Position numbers and translations under genes: made by a program. A stretch of 58,038 bases of DNA from an uncultured delta proteobacterium (GTDB lineage: Bacteria > Desulfobacterota > Desulfobulbia > Desulfobulbales > Desulfocapsaceae), in the NCBI GenBank assembly GCA_903901335.1, contig CAIUQR010000153.1, positions 1 through 58,038 on the forward strand. Reading direction: 5' to 3'. Shown here in pieces: positions 1 through 8,858 of the stretch. Under the pieces are notes generated by a model. The model did no database searches. It saw only the letters and a list, made by a program, of their open reading frames with translations, and was not told the DNA's origin. The stretch's first letter is position 1; each line of letters starts with the position of its first letter.

Positions 1-2
1 CG

Positions 3-317
3 CAGACCTGCGAATTACGTCTTCTTCGAATAGACAGCCCTCCTCTTTGGGCTCTTCTGAAGGCTACCCTGTCCGAGGATGGTGAGAATGGAAAACCAGC
101 CTGTCGAGTGGCTGTGACCGACATCCACGAACGCAAACAGGTGGAGGAAAAGTTGCGCATTGCCTATGCCGAGTTGGAATTGCTGGTTCAGGAACGTACT
201 TCCCAATTATCTGAGGCCAATGCAGCTCTATCGGTCGAAATAGCGGAGCATAAGCAAGTGGAGAAGGATCTCCGGGAACACCAGCAATTCACGTCCCCAG
301 TAAAAGACAAATCCTGA
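3..317 (+). CDS. C-terminal tail of a PAS sensor protein, partial at the window edge
   Basis: The frame is open from the window edge, so the gene starts upstream. The visible end reads as the last strand of a PAS domain (RVAVTDIHERKQVEEKL, codons about 102-152) followed by a charged coiled coil (QERTSQLSEANAALSVEIAE). In full-length relatives this coiled coil leads into another PAS or a histidine kinase core. Here the frame stops within about 15 residues of a second 'EHKQVEKDLREHQQ' linker, and no H-box or ATPase domain follows in any frame nearby. I infer a truncated sensor gene or decayed 3' end, although a naturally short PAS protein is possible. A GTG at 108 inside the PAS strand is not a convincing independent start. 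Confidence 0.55.
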   Translation, partial: QTCELRLLRIDSPPLWALLKATLSEDGENGKPACRVAVTDIHERKQVEEKLRIAYAELELLVQERTSQLSEANAALSVEIAEHKQVEKDLREHQQFTSPVKDKS

Positions 318-485
318 TTACTTTTCCAGAGGTGAATAGTTATTGGGTATCCGTGTAAGATACAATTTGAGAAGAAAAAGGAAACTTACATAAACTCATC
401 GTCATTGTCAGCAGATTTCACACTTGACCGATTGATCAAATTTTGAAGCCACTTTTTTTATAACCACAAGGAAAATAAAAGTATT

Positions 486-1079
486 ATGAATGGTCGTCTG
501 AACGAAATTCTCGAAGAAATAAAAGAGTTGGAAAAGAATGTACAGTTAGAGATGAAACGCCGGGAGGAAGAGCTAAAATACAAGGTCAGTGAAGGCAAGG
601 TGATATTCGAACGAGAAATCGTCAAACTTCACAAGAAGATAGCGAGTTCATTGTTATTCTATATCCTCAAGGCCCCTCTTCTGACCCTCCTGTCAACGCC
701 TATTATTTACTCAATGATATTTCCAGCGGTGTTGATGGACATTGGTTTATGGATATATCAGACAGTATGCTTTCCTGTTTATAGAATCCAGAAAGTAAAA
801 CGGAGCGATCATGTCATTTTTGACCGTCATTATTTGAAATACCTGAATTTGATCGAACGTCTGCACTGTGATTATTGCAGTTATGTTAACGGACTCTTTT
901 CGTATGCAATGGAGATAGGCGCTCGAACGGAACAGTATTGGTGCCCAATCAAACATGCTTATGGAAAAGCCCATCGCCACTCCAGGGCGCATCAGTTTAC
1001 CGATTATGGCGACGCCGAGGCATATCGAACAAAACTTGAAGAGCTTCGCGGGAAACTGAGAAATATTGAATCAGAATGA
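486..1079 (+). CDS. conserved membrane-associated protein with a Cys/His-rich C-terminal half (197 aa)
   Basis: The N-terminal 55 residues are a highly charged helix or coiled coil (many Glu/Lys). A hydrophobic stretch at about residues 56-95 follows, probably two membrane segments. The C-terminal half has a striking conserved block: RLHCDYCSYVNG with a CxxC at about residues 128-131, then ARTEQYWCPIKHA, then a His-rich patch and TDYGDAEAYR. I recognise this block from small hypothetical proteins found across proteobacteria but know no function. The CxxC, the later Cys and several His could bind a metal; this is inference. An AAGGAAAA purine stretch precedes the ATG. It stands alone, convergent with the zinc-ribbon gene at 1120-1764. 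Confidence 0.75.
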   Translation: MNGRLNEILEEIKELEKNVQLEMKRREEELKYKVSEGKVIFEREIVKLHKKIASSLLFYILKAPLLTLLSTPIIYSMIFPAVLMDIGLWIYQTVCFPVYRIQKVKRSDHVIFDRHYLKYLNLIERLHCDYCSYVNGLFSYAMEIGARTEQYWCPIKHAYGKAHRHSRAHQFTDYGDAEAYRTKLEELRGKLRNIESE

Positions 1080-1119
1080 GCTCGGTTATCTCGGGTCTCG
1101 TCTCGTACCAGCTCTCTTT

Positions 1120-1764
1120 TCATTCTATGGCAGCCTTTGATATTTGCAAAACATCTTTTTCAAGAACGACGGCTCTCGTCTCGTTGTTGTTTGTCAAGTT
1201 AAGGAAAGGGCCATCTTTTTCAATTTTTTTAACATAATACGTTCGACCAGATTTCATGATTACAACCTGCACGTCCTTTCTTCCTGCCTTTCCAGGCAAA
1301 AGCTCCTTGAATAGGTTGGACATCTGACTGTTCAAGACGTTGTTTTTCTTTTGAAGGAAATAAAATACAGAAACAGAAATCAGTATAGAAATCACAAGAC
1401 ATGCCAATATTGCCGGCATTTTTATTTTTCTACTGCCGATAATTTTTCCTGTATTCTTGTTGTAGATTTTTCCCTTTTTGTTGACCTCGTATAACTCATA
1501 GAAATAATTGTCTATTTTTAGATCTTCATGAGGCTTGTTTATGATAAGGTTACATGACTCGCACGATTTCGTGTTTTCATCAATAAAATTACCACAATTT
1601 TCACAGACAATTTTTGAATTTTTACAGGAAGATGAAAAGGTTAAATCTTTTTTAATTGAAAATCTGTTATCACATTGTTGACATTTAAATGACAGATCAT
1701 TTAAACAAACATGCAAGAAGTCGATCTTGTACATTTTTTCACATTTACCACATTGAAATTTCAT
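1120..1764 (-). CDS. zinc-ribbon membrane protein (214 aa)
   Basis: The N-terminus has the MKFQCGKCEKMYKI start typical of MJ0042-type zinc ribbons, with a paired CQQC about 24 residues on. A second ribbon follows (CENCGNF and CESCN), so four CxxC knuckles lie in the first 75 residues. One membrane segment follows at about residues 120-140 (MPAILACLVISILISVSVFY). The C-terminal 60 residues form a small beta-rich extracytoplasmic domain beginning VQVVIMKSGRTYYVK. The layout, cytosolic zinc ribbons then one TM helix then a short outer domain, is common in uncharacterised deltaproteobacterial proteins. No function can be assigned. Its composition is distinctly AT-rich beside the GC-rich A2M operon that lies just upstream of it on the same strand. 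Confidence 0.7.
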   Translation of the reverse strand: MKFQCGKCEKMYKIDFLHVCLNDLSFKCQQCDNRFSIKKDLTFSSSCKNSKIVCENCGNFIDENTKSCESCNLIINKPHEDLKIDNYFYELYEVNKKGKIYNKNTGKIIGSRKIKMPAILACLVISILISVSVFYFLQKKNNVLNSQMSNLFKELLPGKAGRKDVQVVIMKSGRTYYVKKIEKDGPFLNLTNNNETRAVVLEKDVLQISKAAIE

Positions 1765-1779
1765 TACAAAATCTCCTTT

Positions 1780-3963
1780 TCATTTGTAGGCATCCTTGAG
1801 AATCGCCGAGGCGCTGTACCCTGATTTGGCAAGTGTTCTGGCCTTCTCAACCGATAGACCCTGACCGTGCCCTTTGCCGATCCCTTGAAATATCCAGGTG
1901 CTGTTTGCGGTATCGCTTTGAATGGATTCGGGGCAAGACGGCAATTTTAACTTGGCACGGAAGACCTCACAGGGGATCCGCTCCTCGCTTTCCGGATACA
2001 TCAAGTGGACCGCTATTTCGCCGTTTCTGGTCCTTTCTCGCCGGAGGTCAAGGACCGAAGGTTCATCCACCAGTCGTTTCAGCTCCCCGGAGGGGATTTG
2101 CCTTTCCCATCTTTCGACTCCGCCTTCGGAAAAGGGAAGCCAGTCGAGTTTTTTCTGCCTTGCCAGTCCATCAAGCAGTTCAAGAAGGGGAAGCTCCGTC
2201 TTGATCCGTGGCTTTTCGGCCTTGTCCGAGGCCTGTCCCTGGAAGACCATGCAATGGGTGGAGTCGCAAAGGGACATGGTTTCCGGATGGCGACGGCTGC
2301 CATGAACCCCGTTCCAGACAATTGCCGCCCGCAAGGCCTTTCGGGCCTCGCCCTGGAGATCCTGCGCTTCTGAAGACAGCACTGCATCGGCATAGGTCTC
2401 AGGGTCGGTTCGGAGGATGACCGCATTGCCGTCCGGGAAGCTCTGCAGAAGACCCGAGACGATCCTTTCGGTGCGGCTTCCTCGGGCAGACGAGATGATC
2501 TTGAACCGTCCACAGGTGCTGAACCGAACCCTCCTCCCACCGGCTTCCTCCCTTTCCACACTCGGGCACTCGTCCTGAATCTCCCACGAAGAGCGGGGCG
2601 TGAGCGAGAGAAGGCGGACCGGCACCTGTCCGTATGCAGGTGTGTAGCGGGAAGACCATCCCTGCAGGACCTCCGAGGCGCGACGGATGCTTGAAGCACC
2701 GTTGCTGCCACTGCTGCGGAATACCGCCAGGAACAGCGGGTCTTCCTGAGGCCAGGCCACCATGAGATGCCCGACCAGCGGATTACCCCTCTCGTCGGAA
2801 ACCGTCCCAGTTTTGCACATGGCATGAAGGCTCTTGAGGATGGCCTTGTTGTGTTCGGGCTCATTATACAGCGTCGAACCAGGAGTGAAGCCGTTCCCGG
2901 AGAGTCCTCGAAAACGCGCCGGTTGGAACAAAAGTGACGCCCGCAGAACCAGCGCAAGCTCTTGCAGGTTTGCCTCGAATGGAAAATTACCTTCCCGGTC
3001 GCGCTCCCCTAGATACTGACGCCAGAAGTGTTCATTCTTATCGGCAACCTCCTGCGGCGCAATGTTTCGGGCTAGTGGCGCATCCTTGACAATAGAGGAG
3101 AGCAAACGGAATTGGTCGGAAGAAAAAGAGCTTTTCCGGTTGAGGAGCCTGGTTGTATCGCTTGCGGAAAGTTCTTCGCCGACAGCCTCGTTTGATGCCT
3201 CCTGCAACGAGGCGACGTACGGGATCTTGAGCAGAGAACCGGGAGGATGTCTGGTTTTAAGATCTCCTTTAGCGTCGAGGAGTTGTCCTGAGAGGAGGCT
3301 GATGAGGATATAGCTGAAGCCGGGGTCGGCAGTGTTGGCGCTCACCAGCCTTTCTATCTCTTTTGAAACGGCACAGGGTTCTGATGGCCAGCCGGAGGCA
3401 GACACGAGCTTTGAAAGCGCACTGTAACTCGCGGCATCAAGGCCGGCGCCGACACGGGCCTTTTCTCTCAGATGATCAATCTCACTCTCGGTTGGCGGAC
3501 CCGTTATAGACTGTCCTTTCAGTTTTCCGCTGAAAGCGATCGCGGCAGCTTCCTCGGCCCAAAGGGGCAGCTTGCCGGCACAGGTGCGGGAACTGACCTC
3601 ATGCATCAATTCATGCCGCAGGTAAATCTCGGGACCTGACGACCCCGTTGGGTCCTCCCGCAATGAGATTACTCCGGGATGCCAGCCTCCTGCATGGGCG
3701 GAGGTGAAAGATGTTCCGGTTTTTGCCGGATACACCCTGACGGGATCGGAACCGGTTGGTGTCTGATACCCGAGAGAACGCAGCTCACTGAGGGCAAGAG
3801 GACCATGCCGAGCCAGTTCCTGGTGGGTGGAAAGAGATCCGAAAAAAATGATCGCCGCCCCTGCCTCCAGCAAAAGAGCCTTGCCGAAAAGACCGCCTCC
3901 GGCATTGCGAATGCGGCCGATTATTCCGGCAAACCACCTACGAAGAACACGGCCTCTCTGCAC
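1780..3963 (-). CDS. yfaQ: YfaQ/DUF2300-like envelope protein with HExxH, SxxK/KTG and SpoIID-like modules (727 aa)
   Basis: This is the last gene of the A2M operon, 8 bp after yfaS, and matches E. coli YfaQ (DUF2300) by position and C-terminal features. A hydrophobic segment near residues 28-45 suggests membrane anchoring or export. Three modules are visible. Residues 117-121 are HELMH, followed by LPLWAEEAA (Glu137/138), the layout of a gluzincin-type metallopeptidase. Residues 242-245 (SLLK) and 383-386 (KTGT) look like the SxxK and KTG boxes of penicillin-binding/beta-lactamase folds. Residues about 500-727 resemble SpoIID/LytB lytic transglycosylases: ETYADAVLSSEA with Glu531 at the catalytic position, CDSTHC at 565-570, and GHGQGLS near 698. 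Activities are inferred from motifs only. It is longer than E. coli YfaQ (about 550 aa), mainly because of the N-terminal part. Confidence 0.75.
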   Translation of the reverse strand: MQRGRVLRRWFAGIIGRIRNAGGGLFGKALLLEAGAAIIFFGSLSTHQELARHGPLALSELRSLGYQTPTGSDPVRVYPAKTGTSFTSAHAGGWHPGVISLREDPTGSSGPEIYLRHELMHEVSSRTCAGKLPLWAEEAAAIAFSGKLKGQSITGPPTESEIDHLREKARVGAGLDAASYSALSKLVSASGWPSEPCAVSKEIERLVSANTADPGFSYILISLLSGQLLDAKGDLKTRHPPGSLLKIPYVASLQEASNEAVGEELSASDTTRLLNRKSSFSSDQFRLLSSIVKDAPLARNIAPQEVADKNEHFWRQYLGERDREGNFPFEANLQELALVLRASLLFQPARFRGLSGNGFTPGSTLYNEPEHNKAILKSLHAMCKTGTVSDERGNPLVGHLMVAWPQEDPLFLAVFRSSGSNGASSIRRASEVLQGWSSRYTPAYGQVPVRLLSLTPRSSWEIQDECPSVEREEAGGRRVRFSTCGRFKIISSARGSRTERIVSGLLQSFPDGNAVILRTDPETYADAVLSSEAQDLQGEARKALRAAIVWNGVHGSRRHPETMSLCDSTHCMVFQGQASDKAEKPRIKTELPLLELLDGLARQKKLDWLPFSEGGVERWERQIPSGELKRLVDEPSVLDLRRERTRNGEIAVHLMYPESEERIPCEVFRAKLKLPSCPESIQSDTANSTWIFQGIGKGHGQGLSVEKARTLAKSGYSASAILKDAYK

Positions 3964-3971
3964 GGCACTCC

Positions 3972-6900
3972 CTACTCAACCTGAACGGCTTGAGCCCCGG
4001 TGTTGCCCCGGATGCTCTCATCATACATATCGAAGGCATGCGCAGGCGGTATCGTTGCCTTTCCCGCAAAGGCCATCCGCCAGACCTGGTATACCTTCAT
4101 GTCACCCTCGGGCAGCACCTTGGCGATCCTGACCGTTCTTTCAGGATACCGTTGTGTCTGCTTAACGGAGGCCCAGTAATCATCGACGTCGGCCTGAATC
4201 CCGGCGTCGGCAAGATAGGTCCTGTCGTCATCGATTGCCTGCGCCAGAGAAGGAATCCCATCCTCCACCACCAGAAATTGGCTTTGCACGGACCTGGCAT
4301 CGCGTACAGAATCGCGTTTCAGGCTGACCTCACTGATCACGATATCGCCTTTTTGCAGCGGTCGGCTCAGATCCAGCATCTCTTTGCCGGTCGCGGTAAT
4401 ACGCATGAATTTTCTTTGGATCGTCACCCCGTCGGATTTGGACTCTACTGCCTCGAAGGGCACATTTGCGGTAATGGCCGAGGAGGCGAACTCTGTCGTT
4501 CCCAGCCCGTCCACGCGGATCTGTGACAGAAGATCGGCTGTCCCCGGACCTTCGAATTTCCCGATAAAGCCGGAGGGAATGCGGGTGAGCTCACCGAGCT
4601 CAGTGCCGTCTTTCTTCCGCACGAGGATCTTCCTTACCTTTGCGTCTTTCTCCCGGGCAAAAGCGGCGGCCTCTTTGCTCAGAATTCCGCGCGTATTGAA
4701 GATCACCTGCGCCGAATCGAAGGTCGAAATCCAGTAGCCGTTTTTCATGTGCGAGAGAAGCAGACGTTTGATTCTGGTTTCCAGCTCCGACGGAAGGGCG
4801 TTCAGGTCGTCCAGGACGCCCAGAGCGGACGAAGCAAGATAGGGAAAACCGAATCCGAACCCAAGGGAGTCGAAGAACTGGGCATCACCGGCTGTTTTTC
4901 CTCCAGCCTCGGCATCAAACTGATTGAGGGCCTTCTTTAATTTTTCAATCAGCTCCCCTTTCACGTTTGTATTCTTAAAGTGCTCATTGAAGCGGTTCCA
5001 GCCTTGATCCTTATAGGCCGAAAATATTTTCAGCCCATAGACGAAGTGTAACAGGGAAGGGTTGCCCTGCTGCAGTGCTTCCACATAGGCGATCTGCTGC
5101 TTCCAGGGGTGGCTGTACAGGCCGACCTCGGCCATTCTGGAAAGAGTGTATCCGTCGAACACTGCGGCAGTGTTTTCCGTCTGGCTCTGATCGTCGTCTT
5201 TTATCTGCTCCGAGAGCCAGTTGATCCCCCGGTCAAAGGTTGCCTCGGCACCTTCAATCTTCAGCTCTTTTGCGAATTTCAGCGCATAGAGCACCGTTGC
5301 CGTAACCGCCGGAGACGAGTCCGAATCTGATTGCCAGAGGCCGAATCCTCCGTTGCCCTTCTGATTCTGTTTAATTCTCCTGATGCCCAGTGCGGCATTT
5401 TTTTCCGCCTTTTCCAGAGGATCGGCCAGGGGGCCCAGCTGATCCCGAGCAATGCCCGCCCGTCTGACAAGTTCCATAAGGACAAGGTTGGGGATAGTGG
5501 AATGGACCAGTTGTTCGGTGCATCCATAGGGGTAGGAAACCAGAACCGAGGCGGAATTCAGGGCCGCGCCCAGGAGTCCCGAATGGACCTGCACCTTTAC
5601 TTCACTGATCCGGGCGGTATCGGGCAGTCCGGTGACGAGCGTATCCTCCTTTTGCACACCTGAAAAGATCTGTTTCATGGCCGAGGGTTTCAGAGGGACA
5701 TCATATTCTTCGGGCCCGCCGACGTGGACCTTCTCCTTCGTCTCAGTCGTCACCTTCAGGGTGGCCGCTCCCTTCTCGCCTTTGGCCTCGATTACCAGGG
5801 GTAAAAGTGTTTCGCCCTGCTTTTCAAGAGTGAATTCAGACTTTTGCTCCCCGGCCTTCAGCAAGGCATCTCCCGAGAGCTCCATCCTGGACGTGACGGA
5901 TATACTCCGGGCGAGATGATTAACGCTTGCAACCTTGAGTTCGACCTCTTCCCCCCGGCGGAGAAATTGCGGGGCAAGCACATCGACGGAGATATCGGTA
6001 ACGGTCCTGAATCTTCCTTTTGTTTCGCCGACACGGCCGTCTTTGTCTGCGGCAACTGCTGTAATCAGCCACTCGGTCACATTGGCCGGGAGGTCAACCG
6101 TGACGGAGGCCCGGCCTTCGGAATCGGTGACGACGTGCGGGAACCAACCGGCGGTGTCACGCATGGATTTCTTGGTTATTTTATTTTGGCTTTTCAGCGC
6201 TCCCAGTCTGAAGTTCGGCTTCTTCAGAATATCCGCGAATCCATACCCTTGCAGCTCATCCGAATAAAAGGTCGCCAGATTCAGCCTCGGAAGGGGATAG
6301 AAAAAATCGAAAACTCCGGGGCGAAACTCCTGCTGGACTGCGTAGACAGCCCGGTCGACAATCGTTACCGCAAGCTCGGTATCGGGGGAGGGCGCACCGT
6401 CTGCATTCTTGATCTGAAAATCGATCTTGAACGGTTTCAGGGGCTCCGTTTCTTCCCGTTCAGGTGCAACCGAGATGTTCAGGCGTTTGGTCCACGGGAT
6501 GATCCTGAACCCTAAGGTCTGTTCCGCGTATTTCCCGCCGCTTAAAGGGACGCTGACCGTATGATAAAAGCCGGTATTGTACTCAGGTTTGGCCTCTACC
6601 TCAAACCAGCGGCTTCTTCCCTTGAAGGTGGACGACTTCGTCTCATGAATCTTGTTTCCCGAGATCGTTTCCCAGACGACCCCGTTTTCCGACTTGCCCC
6701 AGTTAACCGGCAACAGTGCAAGAACGTTTGCCTTTTCTCCGGGACTCAAGATGGTGCTTGCGGTGTAGAGCTCGAGTTCCCGGTTGTCAAGGACGGCTTC
6801 TCCCTGCAGGTCGCCTGCGATCAATAATGCCGGTTGCGATGTACTCGGGTGCATCATGGGCTTTGAGTCAAGTGTTTCCAGAAGAGCAACCGCTCGCAGC

Positions 6901-8858
6901 CTCCCGCGCTTGGCAAGTTCGGGAAGAGGCAATTTGCAGAGGCCCTTCTCATCGGTTGTAAAAGGCAGTTTGACGAATTCTCCCGATTTTGCTCCAACCT
7001 GTTCCAGCAGAATATTGAGAACACCGCCTGCCTTGGCTGCAGGCTTCCCATCCGGATAGGTGGAACGAATGGAGACCGTAAGCCCTTTTTCTCCGATCCG
7101 GGCGACGGTTTTCGAAAATTGAACTGTTGGTTGCGCCTCGGAGAGGGTCATGTAGATATTCTCGGTAAGAAGAGCCTGGGAACCCGCTGCATCAAGCGCT
7201 CGTACCATCAGCGTGTAGATCCATTCCTGTTCAGCCGGGGTATCGATCTTCGGGAGGTCAAATTCATAGGAGGCCTCGCCTGATCCTTCCATAACCGGGG
7301 CCGACTCCCAGGTATTTGTCGGACTGATCTTCCCGTCGGCAAGCCGCGTCTCCACGGAGCTGAAAATCCGCTTTGGTTCAGTGAGGGCCGAGGCTGATTT
7401 TATCTCGCCTTGATAGTCCGTACCGGCACTCAGGCCTCCACCCGACTCAGCGACCCACTGGGGCGTTTCAAATTTTTTTCGATAGAGAAAAACCTCATAT
7501 TTCATGTTGTTGGGCACACCACCGCTGAAGCGTTTGGCCCTGAACTTGACGTAAAAACGCCCCCCCGGACTAACTGTCGGACTACGATCGATAAGTTCCA
7601 GGTAGAAGGTGGGCTTCACATAATCGCGAACGCGGAACTCGCCGCCGTATGGCTTGCCTCCAATTTCAGCGATCAGCTTGTACAGCCCCGGCGTCTGTCC
7701 CTCGTCGAGGGCGAAACTGCCGCTGAACGACCCGAAAGGAGTTAAGGGCACGGTGGCCTTCAGGTCCGTTGCGGCCCCATTGAAGGGAATGAGACTCACC
7801 TGAGCCTGATTGTCACCAAACTGAGGCACCTTGAGCCGTCCCTTGTCAAAGGCCCGAACGGTGCCTTTATAAAAAAAGGTCTCGCCGGGCTTGAAGATCG
7901 GGCGGTCGGTGATGATAAACACAGCATCGTCATTGGAGACGGTGGGCAGAAAATCAGTATCGACAAGCGCCTGGCGGCCATCCGGGGTTTCTGCTTTTAT
8001 GACAAGCTTGCCGTCGAGGGCGCCTTCCGGATTGGAGAAGGCTATCTCTCCCGCCTGGTCCGTCTTTTTGTTCAGACTGACCCATTTTCCCCGGCCATCC
8101 CGGAAGCTGACGGCAGCACCGGCAACAGGGTTCAGTTGCCGGTCGATCACCCTGACGACAAGCTGCTCCGTCGACTGCTTCACCTGAACGGAGAGACTGC
8201 TGACCTGCATCAGGCATTGCGCCTCGGTTTTCCCCTGGACCGCCTGGATCAGGTAAACCCCGTCAGGCAGAGGGTCCAAAGTGATCTTTCGTATCTTGTA
8301 CCTATCCTCACTCCAGGCCTTTTCCCCGAACCACCAGCCAAGGTCATTGACTGCCGTTCCCATGTATTTCAGGTCAATGAAGGTGTCGCGCACGACAGAA
8401 AATCCACGGGGAGGACCATGCATGATTTCTTCCGGAGGCAAGGCGACCTGTCCCGGTGTCGTATCCTGGATGGCTTTACTGAAGGCGGTGTCATTAAAGT
8501 TCTTCCGGAATTTGGGGTCCAGCATATTCCGGGTAACCTTCAAGGGCGATTCCATTTTGTTAAGTCCAGTGATGAAGTAGTGCCCGGGGTTCAGCTCGGT
8601 CACCGGCTGTTCATAACTTCTGCTGATCTGCAACTGTCCGTCAAGAAAGCGTTCCAGGTTTTCCGGGCGAAGAATGCGAACAAGCATCGGTTTGTCTGTC
8701 GATGTATAGTCAAGCCGTATCTGCGGTTTCTCGGCAGTGGAAAAGCTTCTCTCCACCGTCAGATAAAACGGACTCCCTGCAAAGGCCGGAGGCACTGAAA
8801 GAACAAGCAGCGAAAAAACCGCTGCCAACAGCGGAGAGAGGATATGATTGTGCTTCAT
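3972..8858 (-). CDS. yfaS: bacterial alpha-2-macroglobulin, YfaS/MagD type, with CTEQ thioester motif (1628 aa)
   Basis: The N-terminus is a clear signal peptide (hydrophobic core LLAAVFSLLVLSVPPAFA), so the protein is periplasmic, perhaps anchored through partners. The long body shows the repeated MG-type beta domains of alpha-2-macroglobulins, including PIFKPGETFFYKG near residue 325 and the WLITAVAADKDGRVG region before the thioester domain. The thioester site is PYGCTEQ, with Cys1113 and Gln1116 placed from the codon at 5520-5522, followed by the alpha-helical thioester domain (GGFGLWQSDSDSSP). A2Ms trap attacking proteases after bait cleavage. The ATG overlaps the yfaA stop by 4 bp (ATGA), indicating translational coupling. 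The operon order identifies it as the YfaS/MagD lineage rather than the YfhM-PbpC lineage. Confidence 0.92.
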   Translation of the reverse strand: MKHNHILSPLLAAVFSLLVLSVPPAFAGSPFYLTVERSFSTAEKPQIRLDYTSTDKPMLVRILRPENLERFLDGQLQISRSYEQPVTELNPGHYFITGLNKMESPLKVTRNMLDPKFRKNFNDTAFSKAIQDTTPGQVALPPEEIMHGPPRGFSVVRDTFIDLKYMGTAVNDLGWWFGEKAWSEDRYKIRKITLDPLPDGVYLIQAVQGKTEAQCLMQVSSLSVQVKQSTEQLVVRVIDRQLNPVAGAAVSFRDGRGKWVSLNKKTDQAGEIAFSNPEGALDGKLVIKAETPDGRQALVDTDFLPTVSNDDAVFIITDRPIFKPGETFFYKGTVRAFDKGRLKVPQFGDNQAQVSLIPFNGAATDLKATVPLTPFGSFSGSFALDEGQTPGLYKLIAEIGGKPYGGEFRVRDYVKPTFYLELIDRSPTVSPGGRFYVKFRAKRFSGGVPNNMKYEVFLYRKKFETPQWVAESGGGLSAGTDYQGEIKSASALTEPKRIFSSVETRLADGKISPTNTWESAPVMEGSGEASYEFDLPKIDTPAEQEWIYTLMVRALDAAGSQALLTENIYMTLSEAQPTVQFSKTVARIGEKGLTVSIRSTYPDGKPAAKAGGVLNILLEQVGAKSGEFVKLPFTTDEKGLCKLPLPELAKRGRLRAVALLETLDSKPMMHPSTSQPALLIAGDLQGEAVLDNRELELYTASTILSPGEKANVLALLPVNWGKSENGVVWETISGNKIHETKSSTFKGRSRWFEVEAKPEYNTGFYHTVSVPLSGGKYAEQTLGFRIIPWTKRLNISVAPEREETEPLKPFKIDFQIKNADGAPSPDTELAVTIVDRAVYAVQQEFRPGVFDFFYPLPRLNLATFYSDELQGYGFADILKKPNFRLGALKSQNKITKKSMRDTAGWFPHVVTDSEGRASVTVDLPANVTEWLITAVAADKDGRVGETKGRFRTVTDISVDVLAPQFLRRGEEVELKVASVNHLARSISVTSRMELSGDALLKAGEQKSEFTLEKQGETLLPLVIEAKGEKGAATLKVTTETKEKVHVGGPEEYDVPLKPSAMKQIFSGVQKEDTLVTGLPDTARISEVKVQVHSGLLGAALNSASVLVSYPYGCTEQLVHSTIPNLVLMELVRRAGIARDQLGPLADPLEKAEKNAALGIRRIKQNQKGNGGFGLWQSDSDSSPAVTATVLYALKFAKELKIEGAEATFDRGINWLSEQIKDDDQSQTENTAAVFDGYTLSRMAEVGLYSHPWKQQIAYVEALQQGNPSLLHFVYGLKIFSAYKDQGWNRFNEHFKNTNVKGELIEKLKKALNQFDAEAGGKTAGDAQFFDSLGFGFGFPYLASSALGVLDDLNALPSELETRIKRLLLSHMKNGYWISTFDSAQVIFNTRGILSKEAAAFAREKDAKVRKILVRKKDGTELGELTRIPSGFIGKFEGPGTADLLSQIRVDGLGTTEFASSAITANVPFEAVESKSDGVTIQRKFMRITATGKEMLDLSRPLQKGDIVISEVSLKRDSVRDARSVQSQFLVVEDGIPSLAQAIDDDRTYLADAGIQADVDDYWASVKQTQRYPERTVRIAKVLPEGDMKVYQVWRMAFAGKATIPPAHAFDMYDESIRGNTGAQAVQVE

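Noticed and set aside
2079..2957. A 292-residue minus-strand frame inside the YfaQ gene
   Set aside because: Alternative frame of a GC-rich gene, rich in Arg, Ser and Pro; the YfaQ frame carries the conserved motifs.
5844..6515. A 223-residue plus-strand frame antisense to yfaS
   Set aside because: No domain character and fully inside the A2M gene; typical antisense frame of GC-rich coding DNA.
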